Program-made: the position numbers and the translations under genes
Assembly: GCF_900316465.1 (NCBI RefSeq)
Contig: NZ_ONDD01000008.1
Span: forward strand, 37,477-101,476
Length of the DNA stretch: 64,000 bases
Reading direction: 5' to 3'
DNA from: an uncultured Fibrobacter sp.
GTDB taxonomy: Bacteria; Fibrobacterota; Fibrobacteria; Fibrobacterales; Fibrobacteraceae
The notes under the pieces: model-generated
What the model was told of the DNA's origin: nothing
The model's database searches: none
What the model saw: only the letters and a program-made list of their open reading frames with translations
Shown here: positions 42,563-51,408 of the stretch, piece after piece
Numbering within the stretch: position 1 is the stretch's first letter
Layout: the number at the start of each line of letters is the position of its first letter

Positions 42563-42612
42563 ATTTTTCGCGATTCATTTTGCGACCGCGATCAGTTCGC
42601 GACAGCAATTAA

Positions 42613-42642
42613 AAAAGCCCCTGAACATAGTTCAGGGGTTTT
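42613..42642. terminator. Bidirectional terminator after dnaA
   Basis: CCCCTGAAC-ATA-GTTCAGGGG flanked by A and T runs, between convergent genes. Confidence 0.9.
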
Positions 42643-42665
42643 GATTTTAATGGTTCGAGAAGGCG

Positions 42666-44627
42666 TTACTTCTTTTTGCCTTTCTTCTTCTGGCGAGCCT
42701 TTTCAGCCTTCTTGGCCTGGCGTTCAGCCTTCAAAGCCTTCTGTTCAGCCAAGATTGCCTCGCGTTCGGCCTTCTTTGCTTCGGCAAGGGCCTTCTCAGC
42801 TTCTTGCAAAGCCTTCTGGGCTTCGAGCTTGGCCTTTTCAGCCTTTTCAAGTGCAGTCGGTTCGTGCGGTTCTTCCGGAGCGGCAGCAGGAGCCGGTTCG
42901 GGTTCAGGCTTCTTCTTGGCTGTCTTCTTTGCGGCAAGAGCCTTCTTGCCCTTCTGAATGGCGGCAGCCATTTCTTCTTCGGACTGTTCCGGCTTAGCAG
43001 GGGCTGCTGCGGGTGCAGGAGCAGGTTCAGCAGCGGGAGCCGGTGCAGGAGCGGCAGCAGCCTGCTGTTCAGGTGCCGGCTGTTCTGCTGCAGGAGCAGC
43101 TGCTGCGGCCGCTTCAGCAGCCTTCAGAGAGTCAGCTTCTTTCTGCTTGGCAAGATCTTCTTCGGCATCCTTCATCAAGGCTTCGGCCTTTGCGCGTTCC
43201 TTTTCCTTGAGAGCAATTTCAGCATTGATGGCGAGTTTCTTGACGGCAGCGGAATCGAGTTCGGGGCAGATCAAATCCTTGCCGCCCTTGGTACCGTCGG
43301 CGCATTCCATAGTGCCCTGGAACTGGCCCATCTTGTAGGCACCCCACTGCTTTTTGGTAATGCGTTCAGAGTAGCAAACTTCTTCGTCGGGCATCCACTG
43401 GTAGCAAGTGTCCTTGACCGTCCAGAAGGTAACCATGCCGTTCGGAAGACCCTTGTGGAACACACCACCGAATTCACCGAAGTCGACAAAGCCTTCAAGG
43501 CTATTCGCATTGAACGTCAAAGCCACCGGCTTTTTCTTGAACGGGTTGAACACCGTCATACGGCCGTGCAAGGCGTTGCGCTTGTACGGGATTTCGGCCA
43601 TCAGGAATCCCTTGTAAGAATACATCTTGGCCGTACCGTTCACATAGCCCTGGGTATAAGGCACTTCCAGGAACTTGAAGTAGTAAGAACTGTCGACCGT
43701 ACCATGAATCTTCTGATCCATGACGCTGGAGCGGTAGAAGGTAGAAACGCCTTCGCGCATGCCCATCTTGTAATGGGACTTCCAAAGGATACCACCCCAT
43801 TCAGGCCCCTGCTTCTTGGGGTAAGTCGGATCGTTCATGTAACCGATTTCTTCGCCGTACATAAGGCCATTGGCGTCTACGTGGCGAAGGTTTTCAATAT
43901 AACCGTTGGCGGCAAAACCCGTCAATTCGCCCTTGTCGAGACAGCGCACGTCACTGTAATCGGTGAAGCGACCCACGGCGCTCGGAATGAGCTTGCGGGG
44001 CATGCCAGAAAGGTGGAACAGGAACGGGTTGCGCATATCGCTTTCAAGACCGGCATCCGGTCTGTTATGCACGTTGATAAAGCAGTTGATGGAATCGGCG
44101 CGGGCCTTGCGGGCTTCCAGGTATTCGCCGAACGGCGTCTTGGACTTGTCCTCGAAGTTGAGTGCGATAGCGCCTTCGAGCGGTTTGCCCTTGGCAAAAT
44201 CTGCAAGCATGGGGACCGATTCCTTGATGTGGTCGACGCACTGCGATATATAGAGTTCCTGCGAACAGGTCATACCCTTGGGGCAGGTAAGCAGACGCGG
44301 CTTGGGAATGTCCCAGACCTTCACGATCTTCTTACCCTCGTCGTTTGCACGCCAACCGAAACCACCCTTTTCACGGACCGTGTAGCAACCGCACACCGTA
44401 GCCTCGTCACGAATGGCTCCGATACGGTTACGTTCGCGCGGGACAATGTTTGCCGCCGACTCGATCCAGCAGTCCATGTATTCAAAATGGTTGATATCGT
44501 ACATGCCCGGCATATTCGCCGCTTCCGTAGAATCCACCGAGGCAAGAGCATCTTCAAAATCATCGGCAAAAGCAAAACATACCGTCAAGGCAATTACCGA
44601 GGCAATCTTCCAAGAAATCGATTTCAT
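42666..44627 (-). CDS. Exported MORN-variant-like protein with Ala/Pro-rich coiled-coil tail (653 aa)
   Basis: A signal peptide (MKSISWKIASVIALTVCFAFA) is followed by a cysteine-containing domain (~25-220) and a region of MORN-like strands (~220-440: YGEEIGYMND, YVNGTAKMYSYKGFLMAEIPY, HGRMTVFNPF, KGLPNGMVTFW). The final ~200 residues are low complexity: AAPAAEQPAPEQ-type Ala/Pro/Glu runs, then a long Ala/Glu/Lys helix ending KKKGKKK. This could bridge the periplasm or bind the cell wall. No enzyme motif seen. Function is unknown. It is divergent from the C39 peptidase gene. Confidence 0.75.
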   Translation of the reverse strand: MKSISWKIASVIALTVCFAFADDFEDALASVDSTEAANMPGMYDINHFEYMDCWIESAANIVPRERNRIGAIRDEATVCGCYTVREKGGFGWRANDEGKKIVKVWDIPKPRLLTCPKGMTCSQELYISQCVDHIKESVPMLADFAKGKPLEGAIALNFEDKSKTPFGEYLEARKARADSINCFINVHNRPDAGLESDMRNPFLFHLSGMPRKLIPSAVGRFTDYSDVRCLDKGELTGFAANGYIENLRHVDANGLMYGEEIGYMNDPTYPKKQGPEWGGILWKSHYKMGMREGVSTFYRSSVMDQKIHGTVDSSYYFKFLEVPYTQGYVNGTAKMYSYKGFLMAEIPYKRNALHGRMTVFNPFKKKPVALTFNANSLEGFVDFGEFGGVFHKGLPNGMVTFWTVKDTCYQWMPDEEVCYSERITKKQWGAYKMGQFQGTMECADGTKGGKDLICPELDSAAVKKLAINAEIALKEKERAKAEALMKDAEEDLAKQKEADSLKAAEAAAAAAPAAEQPAPEQQAAAAPAPAPAAEPAPAPAAAPAKPEQSEEEMAAAIQKGKKALAAKKTAKKKPEPEPAPAAAPEEPHEPTALEKAEKAKLEAQKALQEAEKALAEAKKAEREAILAEQKALKAERQAKKAEKARQKKKGKKK

Positions 44628-44817
44628 ACAAGGGCAAATCTATATATATAAACGAAATTTGTCTTGTAATTTTAGTTTACAAGCGTCTTTTAGAGCCTCT
44701 TGCCCATTTTTACATTTTTTGGTATCTTTGAGGAACGCCATCGACGACCCGGAAAAACCTTCCGACAGCCGCCAGACGAGCACCGGACAACCGGCGAGCT
44801 TTAAAAAAGGCACAACG

Positions 44818-45516
44818 ATGGACATCAAGATTCTACAGCAGCCCGACGACGTTACATGCGGGCCGACTAGCCTACAGGCGGTCTACAACCACCTCGGCTA
44901 CAAGATTTCCCTAAAACAACTGATTTCTGAAATTGAATTTCTTGAAGATGGCGGAACCCTCGGCGTTTTCCTTGGCATTGACGCCTTAAAGCGCGGATTC
45001 AAGGCGACCATTCATTCGTACAACCTGACGCTATTGGATCCCACCTGGAGCGAGCTTTCCATGCCAGAACTCAAGGCTAAGCTGGAACTCTTGCACAAGG
45101 CAAAGCACGCCCCCAAGCTCCGCAAGGCAATCGAAGCCTACATCCGCTTTATTGATTTGGGCGGAACCGTCGCATTCGCTGACCTTCGCGCCGCCATGTT
45201 CGAAAAGTACTTCAAAAAGGGCGTGCCCGTTCTTTGCGGACTTTCGGCCACCTACCTGTACCGCAGCATGCGTGAATTCACCGATAAAGACGACCACTCC
45301 GTCTTCGACGACATTCACGGCGAGCCCATGGGGCACTTCGTCGTAGTTTACGGCATCGACGACAAGAATCAGTTCATGGTCGCCGACCCCGACGGCACCA
45401 ACCCCCTCCACAAGACTCCTTACTACAAGGTGGACAAGTTCCGCCTGCTCCACAGCATCTTGCTCGGCGTCATGACCTACGACGGCAACGTGCTTGTTAT
45501 TGAGAATAAGAAATAA
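44818..45516 (+). CDS. C39-like (papain-fold) cysteine peptidase
   Basis: 232 residues from the ATG at 44818; the frame is open far upstream but that part overlaps the divergent gene. The peptidase C39 pattern is clear: catalytic Cys14 in DDVTCGPTSLQAVYNHLG, His in GHFVVVYGIDD and Asp in VADPDG. No signal peptide or transporter domain, so it is cytoplasmic, unlike bacteriocin-processing C39 domains fused to ABC exporters. It heads the row of amidoligase genes and may trim or recycle their product, or cut a protein bearing it. A hairpin lies in the 60-base gap to the ATP-grasp gene. Confidence 0.85.
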   Translation: MDIKILQQPDDVTCGPTSLQAVYNHLGYKISLKQLISEIEFLEDGGTLGVFLGIDALKRGFKATIHSYNLTLLDPTWSELSMPELKAKLELLHKAKHAPKLRKAIEAYIRFIDLGGTVAFADLRAAMFEKYFKKGVPVLCGLSATYLYRSMREFTDKDDHSVFDDIHGEPMGHFVVVYGIDDKNQFMVADPDGTNPLHKTPYYKVDKFRLLHSILLGVMTYDGNVLVIENKK

Positions 45517-45518
45517 AG

Positions 45519-45560
45519 ATTCCCGGTCATCCCCGTCAAGCGAGGACAGGCGCCGGGAAT
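45519..45560. repeat. Hairpin element between C39 and ATP-grasp genes
   Basis: ATTCCCGG (45519-45526) and CCGGGAAT (45553-45560) pair around a 26-base loop; outer GTCAT-like ends resemble other intergenic repeats in the window. No T run, so read-through into the ATP-grasp gene is likely. Confidence 0.6.
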
Positions 45561-45576
45561 GACAATTTGAAAAAAC

Positions 45577-47082
45577 ATGAAAAAATTAATCGTTGTAAAC
45601 AATCCCAAGCACTGGAAATTGCACGTTCCTGGCATCGATATCATTTCGGCACAGGACTACCTGATTTCGAGCAAGTACACCAACGAACGCAACCTGCGCG
45701 TATTCAACCTTTGCCGCGATTACAACTATCAGAGCAAAGGCTACTACGTGTCGCTGCTGGCCGAGGCTCGCGGACACAAGGTGATTCCGGGCGTCAAGAA
45801 CATGCGCGACTTCAAGGCTCCGGCAGTCATCAAGCACATCTCCGACGAAATCGACAACCTGATTCAAAAGAGTCTGCACAAGCTTACCGGCACGGAATTC
45901 GTGCTTTCGATTTACTTCGGTCAGAACGTGAGCCCGCAATACCTGGAGCTTTCGCAGGAACTTTACCGTTTGTTCCAAGCACCGCTGCTGCGTGCGAAAT
46001 TCGTGTTCAAGCAGAAGTGGTTTATCCAGAGTATTCGCCCCATTTGCGTGGATGAAATTCCCGAATCGCACATGGAATTCGTCGATAAATTTGCGCAGGA
46101 ATATTTTGAAAAGACTCGCTACGCCACCAGTAAAGAAGAAGACTACCTGTACGACTTGGGTATTCTTACGAACCCCGACGAAGTAGAACCGCCGAGCAAT
46201 GCGCAGGCGATTCAGAACTTTATCAAGGCCGCCGAAGAAACGGGATTCCGCGTGGAAATGATCACCAAGAAGGACTACCCGCGCGTAGGCGAATTTGACG
46301 CCATCTTTATTCGCGAAACCACAAACGTGAACCACTACACTTACAGTTTCGCTCGTCGCGCACAATCGCAGGGCATTGCAGTGATTGACGACCCGGACAG
46401 CATTCTGCGCTGTTCCAACAAGGTATACCTGCAGGAACTGATGCAGGCCGCCAAGATTCATTCGCCGAAGACGATTATCGCGCATGCCGAAAATCGTCAC
46501 ACGCTCGCGAAAGAAATCGGATTCCCGATGGTGATCAAGTCGCCGGATTCGAGTTTCTCCATGGGTGTGAAGAAGGCGACCAACAAAGAAGAACTGGAAC
46601 AGATTCTCGACGAGATGTTCCAGCACAGCGACCTTTTAATTGCACAGGAATTTACACCGACGGAATTCGACTGGCGTGTAGGCGTACTCGATGGCAAGCC
46701 GCTCTACGCCTGCAAATACCACATGGCAAAAGGTCACTGGCAGATTTACAACTGGGAAAGCAACGACAAGCAGAGCGAAGAATTTTCGGGCAAGTGCGAA
46801 AGCGTGCCGATTGAAATGGTGCCGCACGGAATCGTGAAGACTGCACTCCGCATTTGCAGCTTAATCGGTAACGGACTTTACGGTGTAGATTTGAAGGAAT
46901 GGCATGGTCACCCGATTGTTATCGAGGTGAACGACAACCCGAGTATTGACGCGGGTATTGAAGATGGCGTGGGCAAGAGCAAAGTTTACCTCGCTATCAT
47001 GAGATCGCTGCGCCACCGCATCGAAGACCGCATGAACGCCGCACAACACAAATTGCAACAGCACGAAAGGGAATGGTTCTAA
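45577..47082 (+). CDS. RimK-like ATP-grasp ligase with RLAN N-terminal domain
   Basis: 501 residues. The first ~210 match the RLAN (RimK-like ATP-grasp N-terminal) region: KKLIVVNNPKHW, DYLISSKY, NLCRDYNYQSKGYYVSLLAEARGHKVIP. The ATP-grasp domain follows (~230-480) with FPMVIKSPDSSFSMGV, LIAQEFTPTEFDWRVGVL, and the metal-binding IVIEVNDNPSID. Such ligases join an amine to a carboxylate through an acyl phosphate, often adding amino acids to peptides or proteins. It overlaps the GCS2 gene by one base (TAATG), strong evidence that the two ligases work in one pathway. The substrate is unknown. Confidence 0.9.
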   Translation: MKKLIVVNNPKHWKLHVPGIDIISAQDYLISSKYTNERNLRVFNLCRDYNYQSKGYYVSLLAEARGHKVIPGVKNMRDFKAPAVIKHISDEIDNLIQKSLHKLTGTEFVLSIYFGQNVSPQYLELSQELYRLFQAPLLRAKFVFKQKWFIQSIRPICVDEIPESHMEFVDKFAQEYFEKTRYATSKEEDYLYDLGILTNPDEVEPPSNAQAIQNFIKAAEETGFRVEMITKKDYPRVGEFDAIFIRETTNVNHYTYSFARRAQSQGIAVIDDPDSILRCSNKVYLQELMQAAKIHSPKTIIAHAENRHTLAKEIGFPMVIKSPDSSFSMGVKKATNKEELEQILDEMFQHSDLLIAQEFTPTEFDWRVGVLDGKPLYACKYHMAKGHWQIYNWESNDKQSEEFSGKCESVPIEMVPHGIVKTALRICSLIGNGLYGVDLKEWHGHPIVIEVNDNPSIDAGIEDGVGKSKVYLAIMRSLRHRIEDRMNAAQHKLQQHEREWF

Positions 47083-48308
47083 TGTCCAACTACAAACTTT
47101 GGCAACGTTACGGAATTGAGATGGAGTACATGATCGTGGATCGTGATACTCTTGATGTACTCCCCCGCGCTGATGTACCACTTGGAAAAGACAAGAATGG
47201 CGAACAGCTTTCGGACGTAGAACATGGGCCCATCGGACTTTCCAACGAACTGGTGAGCCATGTACTGGAATTCAAGTGCGCAGAGCCAGTTGATAGCTTG
47301 AAGCATTTGGGCAAGACGTTCCATCACGAAATCTTGAAGGCGAACGAATCGCTCAAGAGCATTAACGCCATGCTTTTGCCGACGGCAGCCCACCCCTTTA
47401 TGGATCCCGCCGTAATGCAGCTTTGGCCCTACGATTGCTTGGACATTTACCAGGCTTACGACCGCATCTTTAATTGCAAAGGCCATGGTTGGGCGAATCT
47501 GCAATCCACCCACATCAACCTTTCCTTTAACGGTGACGAGGAATTCGGAAAGTTGCACGCCGCCATTCGCGCATTGCTGCCGCTGATTCCTGCCGTAGCA
47601 GCCTCTAGCCCGTTTTTGGACAGTAAGTACTGCGGATTCTTGGATGGACGAATCGAGACTTACCGCCACAACCAGGAGAAAATCCCGAGCATTACCGGCA
47701 AGGTGATTCCCGAAGCGGTATTCACTTACAAGGATTACGAAGAGCAGATTTTCAACCGCGTGAAGGCAGACATTGCGCCTTACGATCCGGAACATTTGCT
47801 GAACCATTTCTTCTTGAACAGCCGCGGTGCTATCGCCCGCTTTGACCGCGGGGCCGTAGAAATCCGCCTGGTTGACATCCAGGAATGCCCTGATGCCGAC
47901 ATCGCGATTGCTGAATGGGAAGTCGCCGTACTTAAAGGCCTTGCAGAAGGCGTTTTCGCAAGCGAAAAAGAAATTCGTGCCCTTGACACCGACGCCCTAG
48001 CCAAGATTCTGCTTGCGACGACAAAATCTGCCGAAAAGACCGTGATTACAGACCGCGATTTCTTGAAAATTTGGAACGTAGATGCCAGCGAAATCACCGC
48101 CGGCGAACTCATCCAGAAAATCACGGACCGCATCAAAGCCAAAATCAGTAGCCATTCGCAGGCCTTGCTTGCCGAAATGTTCAAACGCGGAACCCTCTCA
48201 AGCGCCCTCGTGAAAGCCGTCGGCGCAGACCCCGACCGCGACGACTTTGTATACGAATACGGGAAATTGGCAAAATGCTTGGCCGAAAATAGACTCTACG
48301 GAATTTAA
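47082..48308 (+). CDS. GCS2-family carboxylate-amine ligase (glutamate-cysteine ligase-like)
   Basis: 408 residues. GCS2 landmarks are the N-terminal GIEMEYMIVD (metal-binding glutamates), LLPTAAHPF, LQSTHINLSF and ARFDRGAVEIRLVDIQECPDADIAIA. These enzymes belong to the glutamine-synthetase-like fold and form gamma-glutamyl or related amide bonds with ATP. With no glutathione synthetase nearby and a RLAN-RimK ligase coupled to it, the product may be a short peptide or amino-acid conjugate rather than glutathione; this is inferred. The phosphatase gene begins 19 bases after its stop. Confidence 0.88.
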   Translation: MSNYKLWQRYGIEMEYMIVDRDTLDVLPRADVPLGKDKNGEQLSDVEHGPIGLSNELVSHVLEFKCAEPVDSLKHLGKTFHHEILKANESLKSINAMLLPTAAHPFMDPAVMQLWPYDCLDIYQAYDRIFNCKGHGWANLQSTHINLSFNGDEEFGKLHAAIRALLPLIPAVAASSPFLDSKYCGFLDGRIETYRHNQEKIPSITGKVIPEAVFTYKDYEEQIFNRVKADIAPYDPEHLLNHFFLNSRGAIARFDRGAVEIRLVDIQECPDADIAIAEWEVAVLKGLAEGVFASEKEIRALDTDALAKILLATTKSAEKTVITDRDFLKIWNVDASEITAGELIQKITDRIKAKISSHSQALLAEMFKRGTLSSALVKAVGADPDRDDFVYEYGKLAKCLAENRLYGI

Positions 48309-48327
48309 AAGAATATATTTATTCCTA

Positions 48328-49686
48328 ATGAATAAAATTTGGTCAATTTTTGCAGGGCTCTTTTTCTGCACTCAGGTCTTTATTGCCTGTGGTGATTCGA
48401 CATCGTCTGCCGTAATTGAAATCGGCGAACCAACAAAATCCGATACAACCGCGGTTGAAGAGCCCAAAGCTCCCGACACGTCCGCAGTCGAAGAACCTGT
48501 AGTTCCTGATACAACTACACAGCCGGATACTACGGCTGTCGAGGAAACCGAAACAGTCGTTCCCAACACCACTGCGCCTAAAGAAACAGCAACCGTTGAC
48601 ACTACCCCACACTACGCAGTTACCGAAGATAGCTTAGGTCTTCATTTTATACTCGGCGACAAAGAGATTACATCTAGCGAATTGTATCTCAACTATCCGG
48701 CCGATTCGTTCTTGACCCGGTTTGAAATTGGCGATATGGTAATGGTAGCATTCGTCGGCTACGACACCCTCGAAATGGCGGTAGCAGCATCCACCAGTGA
48801 TGTTCCTATCGCACAGTTCGTACTTTCGGCAATAAATGGCAACGACTATATGTACATGTCGGTGCACAACGGGAAACTGGCAGAAATCCTTGGAATAAGT
48901 GTTGAGAACTCTCCCGTAGAAGTTATCGTATCCATGAAAGAAAAAGGTGGTCACTTATTGGGTCTTGACATCATGCGCAATGCCCATTACATGGACACCT
49001 ACCCCGAAAGTTATCCGGAACTTTCAATCGAAGAATACGCAAACTTCAGGGAAGTCCGCACCACAGGCATCGGGAAAAACAAGCTCTACCGTTCCTCAAG
49101 CCCTATTGACCATGGCCTCGGCCGAAACTACTACGCCGACTCCCTCGCACAAGAAGCAGGAGTCGCCACGTTTATCAACTTGGCCGATTCAGAAAACTCC
49201 GGCACCTCTTACAAGGGATACGAAGCCACCTACTATTCGACACAAAACATTGCCTTTTTGGCGTTGAACGTAGATTTCTATTCTAAATCATTCCAGGAAC
49301 GACTTGTCATCGGATATCGCTACATGATCGAGCACGAAGGCCCGTATCTGGTTCACTGCACCTATGGCATGGACCGCACCGGTTTCACAATCGCCGTTCT
49401 GGAAGCTCTGATGGGCGCAACGTCCGAAGAAATTCAAGCCGACTATGCGAAGACCTTTAGCAACTACTTCACCGTTCGCGAAGGCAAGCAGATTGCCTTG
49501 AGCGAAGAACAAGTGGGATTCTTCAAGGCCGTTGTCCTAAGGAATCTAAAGTCCGTATACCATGCCGCAGGAATCGAGGTTCCCGACACCAGTAATGCAG
49601 ACTGGGCTTCAGCCACAGAGAAATTCCTGGAAAAACTGGGAATGACTCAAGAAGAAATCGCTGCTTTGAAGGACAGGTTGAAATAA
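48328..49686 (+). CDS. Lipoprotein protein-tyrosine/dual-specificity phosphatase
   Basis: 452 residues from the ATG at 48328, which gives a lipoprotein signal (LFFCTQVFIACGDS, cysteine 21). Residues ~25-95 are a Thr/Glu/Pro linker of repeated EEP, PDT and DTT units. A region of unknown fold follows (~95-235), then a tyrosine phosphatase domain of the PF13350 type: LYRSSSPIDHG and the P-loop HCTYGMDRTG with catalytic Cys344 and Arg350. It would act in the periplasm or on the surface. Its position between two cytoplasmic-type genes is odd, and its stop overlaps the next start (TAATG). Confidence 0.85.
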   Translation: MNKIWSIFAGLFFCTQVFIACGDSTSSAVIEIGEPTKSDTTAVEEPKAPDTSAVEEPVVPDTTTQPDTTAVEETETVVPNTTAPKETATVDTTPHYAVTEDSLGLHFILGDKEITSSELYLNYPADSFLTRFEIGDMVMVAFVGYDTLEMAVAASTSDVPIAQFVLSAINGNDYMYMSVHNGKLAEILGISVENSPVEVIVSMKEKGGHLLGLDIMRNAHYMDTYPESYPELSIEEYANFREVRTTGIGKNKLYRSSSPIDHGLGRNYYADSLAQEAGVATFINLADSENSGTSYKGYEATYYSTQNIAFLALNVDFYSKSFQERLVIGYRYMIEHEGPYLVHCTYGMDRTGFTIAVLEALMGATSEEIQADYAKTFSNYFTVREGKQIALSEEQVGFFKAVVLRNLKSVYHAAGIEVPDTSNADWASATEKFLEKLGMTQEEIAALKDRLK

Positions 49687-50309
49687 TGAAACTCATGCTT
49701 ACTTGCGAGCACGCAAGCAATCGATTGCCCGCCGCCTTCAAAAAAGCTGTTCCGGCAGATGTATTAAAGACGCACCGCGCCTACGACATCGGAGCCGTTC
49801 ATGTGTTCCGCAAGCTGGTAAAATTTGCAAAGCCGGAATTCTATTGCGAAGGAAAGTATTCGCGCCTGTTTGTAGACTTGAACCGCACCATCACCAACAA
49901 GAGCGCGTTCAGCGAATACTACGAACAGCTCGACAAAGCGACAGCCTCAAAAGTAAAAGCGCAAGCCACCACCTATTGGAACGAATACCGCACCGTCATT
50001 GAAAAATTCGTGAAAGCAAATGCCAAGAAAGAAATCATTCACCTCGGCATCCACAGTTTTACGCCCGAATTGAACGGCAAAGTCCGCAACACTGACATCG
50101 GAATTCTCTACGACCCGAGTCGCCCGCAAGAACGCGCCTACGCGAACGTCATCAAGGAAGAAATCAAGCGACTCTACCCCGCCATGAAAGTCCGCTTCAA
50201 CTACCCGTACAAGGGAACTTCCGACGGGCTTACCACCACGCTCCGCAAGAAATTCGGCCCGCGATACGTGGGTATAGAAATAGAAATCAACCAGAAATTC
50301 TTTTTATAG
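49686..50309 (+). CDS. N-formylglutamate amidohydrolase family protein
   Basis: 207 residues, shorter than the ~260 common for this family. Conserved metal and active-site segments are LTCEHASNRLP, YDIGA, SRLFVDLNRT and LGIHSFTPELNG. Family members hydrolyse N-acyl amides such as N-formylglutamate; relatives in amidoligase neighbourhoods are predicted to remove or edit amide-linked groups. Translationally coupled to the phosphatase gene by TAATG and last in the cluster, with a terminator after it. No histidine-degradation genes are near, arguing against the classical hut role. Confidence 0.85.
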   Translation: MKLMLTCEHASNRLPAAFKKAVPADVLKTHRAYDIGAVHVFRKLVKFAKPEFYCEGKYSRLFVDLNRTITNKSAFSEYYEQLDKATASKVKAQATTYWNEYRTVIEKFVKANAKKEIIHLGIHSFTPELNGKVRNTDIGILYDPSRPQERAYANVIKEEIKRLYPAMKVRFNYPYKGTSDGLTTTLRKKFGPRYVGIEIEINQKFFL

Positions 50310-50310
50310 A

Positions 50311-50346
50311 AAAAGCCTCGGGATTAACCCGAGGCAATTTTCTTTT
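50311..50346 (+). terminator. Terminator at the end of the amidoligase cluster
   Basis: GCCTCGGG-ATTAA-CCCGAGGC with flanking A and T runs. Confidence 0.9.
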
Positions 50347-50349
50347 GTC

Positions 50350-50371
50350 ACCCCGGACACTGTTCCGGGGT
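50350..50371. repeat. Small palindromic element
   Basis: ACCCCGGA / TCCGGGGT (8-bp arms, 6-base loop) flanked by GTC and CAC, just before the convergent ddh stop. Confidence 0.6.
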
Positions 50372-50378
50372 CACCATA

Positions 50379-51362
50379 TTACAGGCAGTGAGCGCGGAGT
50401 TCTTCGTCGCTCAGAGTGCTGAGGTATGCAGGCGGCACATCGAGAACGGTCTTGCAACCGGTCTGGCCGTTAGCCTTCATACGGAGAGCGGCACGGGCGT
50501 AAGCCACGAGAACGCTCGTCGTGAATTCCGGGTTAGAATCGAGCTTGAGGCTGTATTCGATCACGTGAGTGTGTTCCTTGTTCATGCCGGTCTTGCCGGT
50601 ACGAATCACGAAACCACCGTGAGCGAGGCCGCTGTGGTTCTTGTTGAATTCTTCTTCGCTGATGAAGTTGACGGTAGTGTCGTATTCATCGAAGTAGTTC
50701 GGCATCGTCTTGATGGCGTTTTCGATGTAGGCCTTGTCAGCACCTTCTTCGGCAACCACGTAAACGAGACGAGTGTGCTTCTGGCGAGTCGTGAGTTCCG
50801 GCATGGAACCGCTACGCACGGCTTCGAGAGCAGATTCCACCGGGCAGGTGTACTGCTTGGCGTTCTTCACGCCCTTGATACGGCGGACAGCGTCGCTGTG
50901 GCCCTGAGAAACACCCTTGCCCCAGAACGTGTAGTCCTTGCCTTCCGGAAGAATGGACTGAGCGTACACGCGGTTCAGGCTGAACATACCCGGGTCCCAA
51001 CCGACAGAGATCATGGCGATCTTGTTTGCGCCCTTGGCAGCAGCGTCAACGGCAGCGAAGTGCTGCGGAATCTTGGCGTGCGTGTCGAAGGAGTCGATCA
51101 CGTTGAACATAGAAGCGTACTTCGGGGTGAGCACCGGCAGGTCCGTAGCAGAGCCACCGCAAATGATGAGCACGTCCACCTTGTCCTTCCAGGCTTCCAT
51201 TTCAGAAACGTTCAAAACCGGAACACCAGCCGTCTGAATCTTGACCGTAGAGGGGTCACGACGAGTGAAAACAGCGACGAGTTCCATATCGGGAGCCTGC
51301 TTCACAGCGCATTCCACGCCGCGACCGAGGTTACCGTAACCGAGAATAGCGATCTTTGCCAT
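50379..51362 (-). CDS. ddh: meso-diaminopimelate D-dehydrogenase
   Basis: 327 residues from the ATG at 51362, with AAGGA ~8 bases upstream and MAKIAILGYGNLGRG as the dinucleotide-binding start. It makes meso-diaminopimelate in one NADPH-dependent step from tetrahydrodipicolinate, feeding lysine and peptidoglycan. Typical segments are VDVLIICGGSATDLP, NVIDSFDTHAKIP, ISVGWDPGMFSLNR and FWGKGVSQGHSDAVRRI. It follows dut by 46 bases on the same strand. With asd at 32 kb, it indicates use of the dehydrogenase route. Confidence 0.96.
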   Translation of the reverse strand: MAKIAILGYGNLGRGVECAVKQAPDMELVAVFTRRDPSTVKIQTAGVPVLNVSEMEAWKDKVDVLIICGGSATDLPVLTPKYASMFNVIDSFDTHAKIPQHFAAVDAAAKGANKIAMISVGWDPGMFSLNRVYAQSILPEGKDYTFWGKGVSQGHSDAVRRIKGVKNAKQYTCPVESALEAVRSGSMPELTTRQKHTRLVYVVAEEGADKAYIENAIKTMPNYFDEYDTTVNFISEEEFNKNHSGLAHGGFVIRTGKTGMNKEHTHVIEYSLKLDSNPEFTTSVLVAYARAALRMKANGQTGCKTVLDVPPAYLSTLSDEELRAHCL

Positions 51363-51408
51363 AATAAGGTCCTTGTTAAAAATTTTTGCGAGTGAAAATA
51401 TAGGAAAA

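Noticed and set aside
44413..44817. Upstream extension of the C39 peptidase frame
   Set aside because: It overlaps the start of the divergent MORN-like gene and shows no family similarity; the ATG at 44818 gives the normal domain start.
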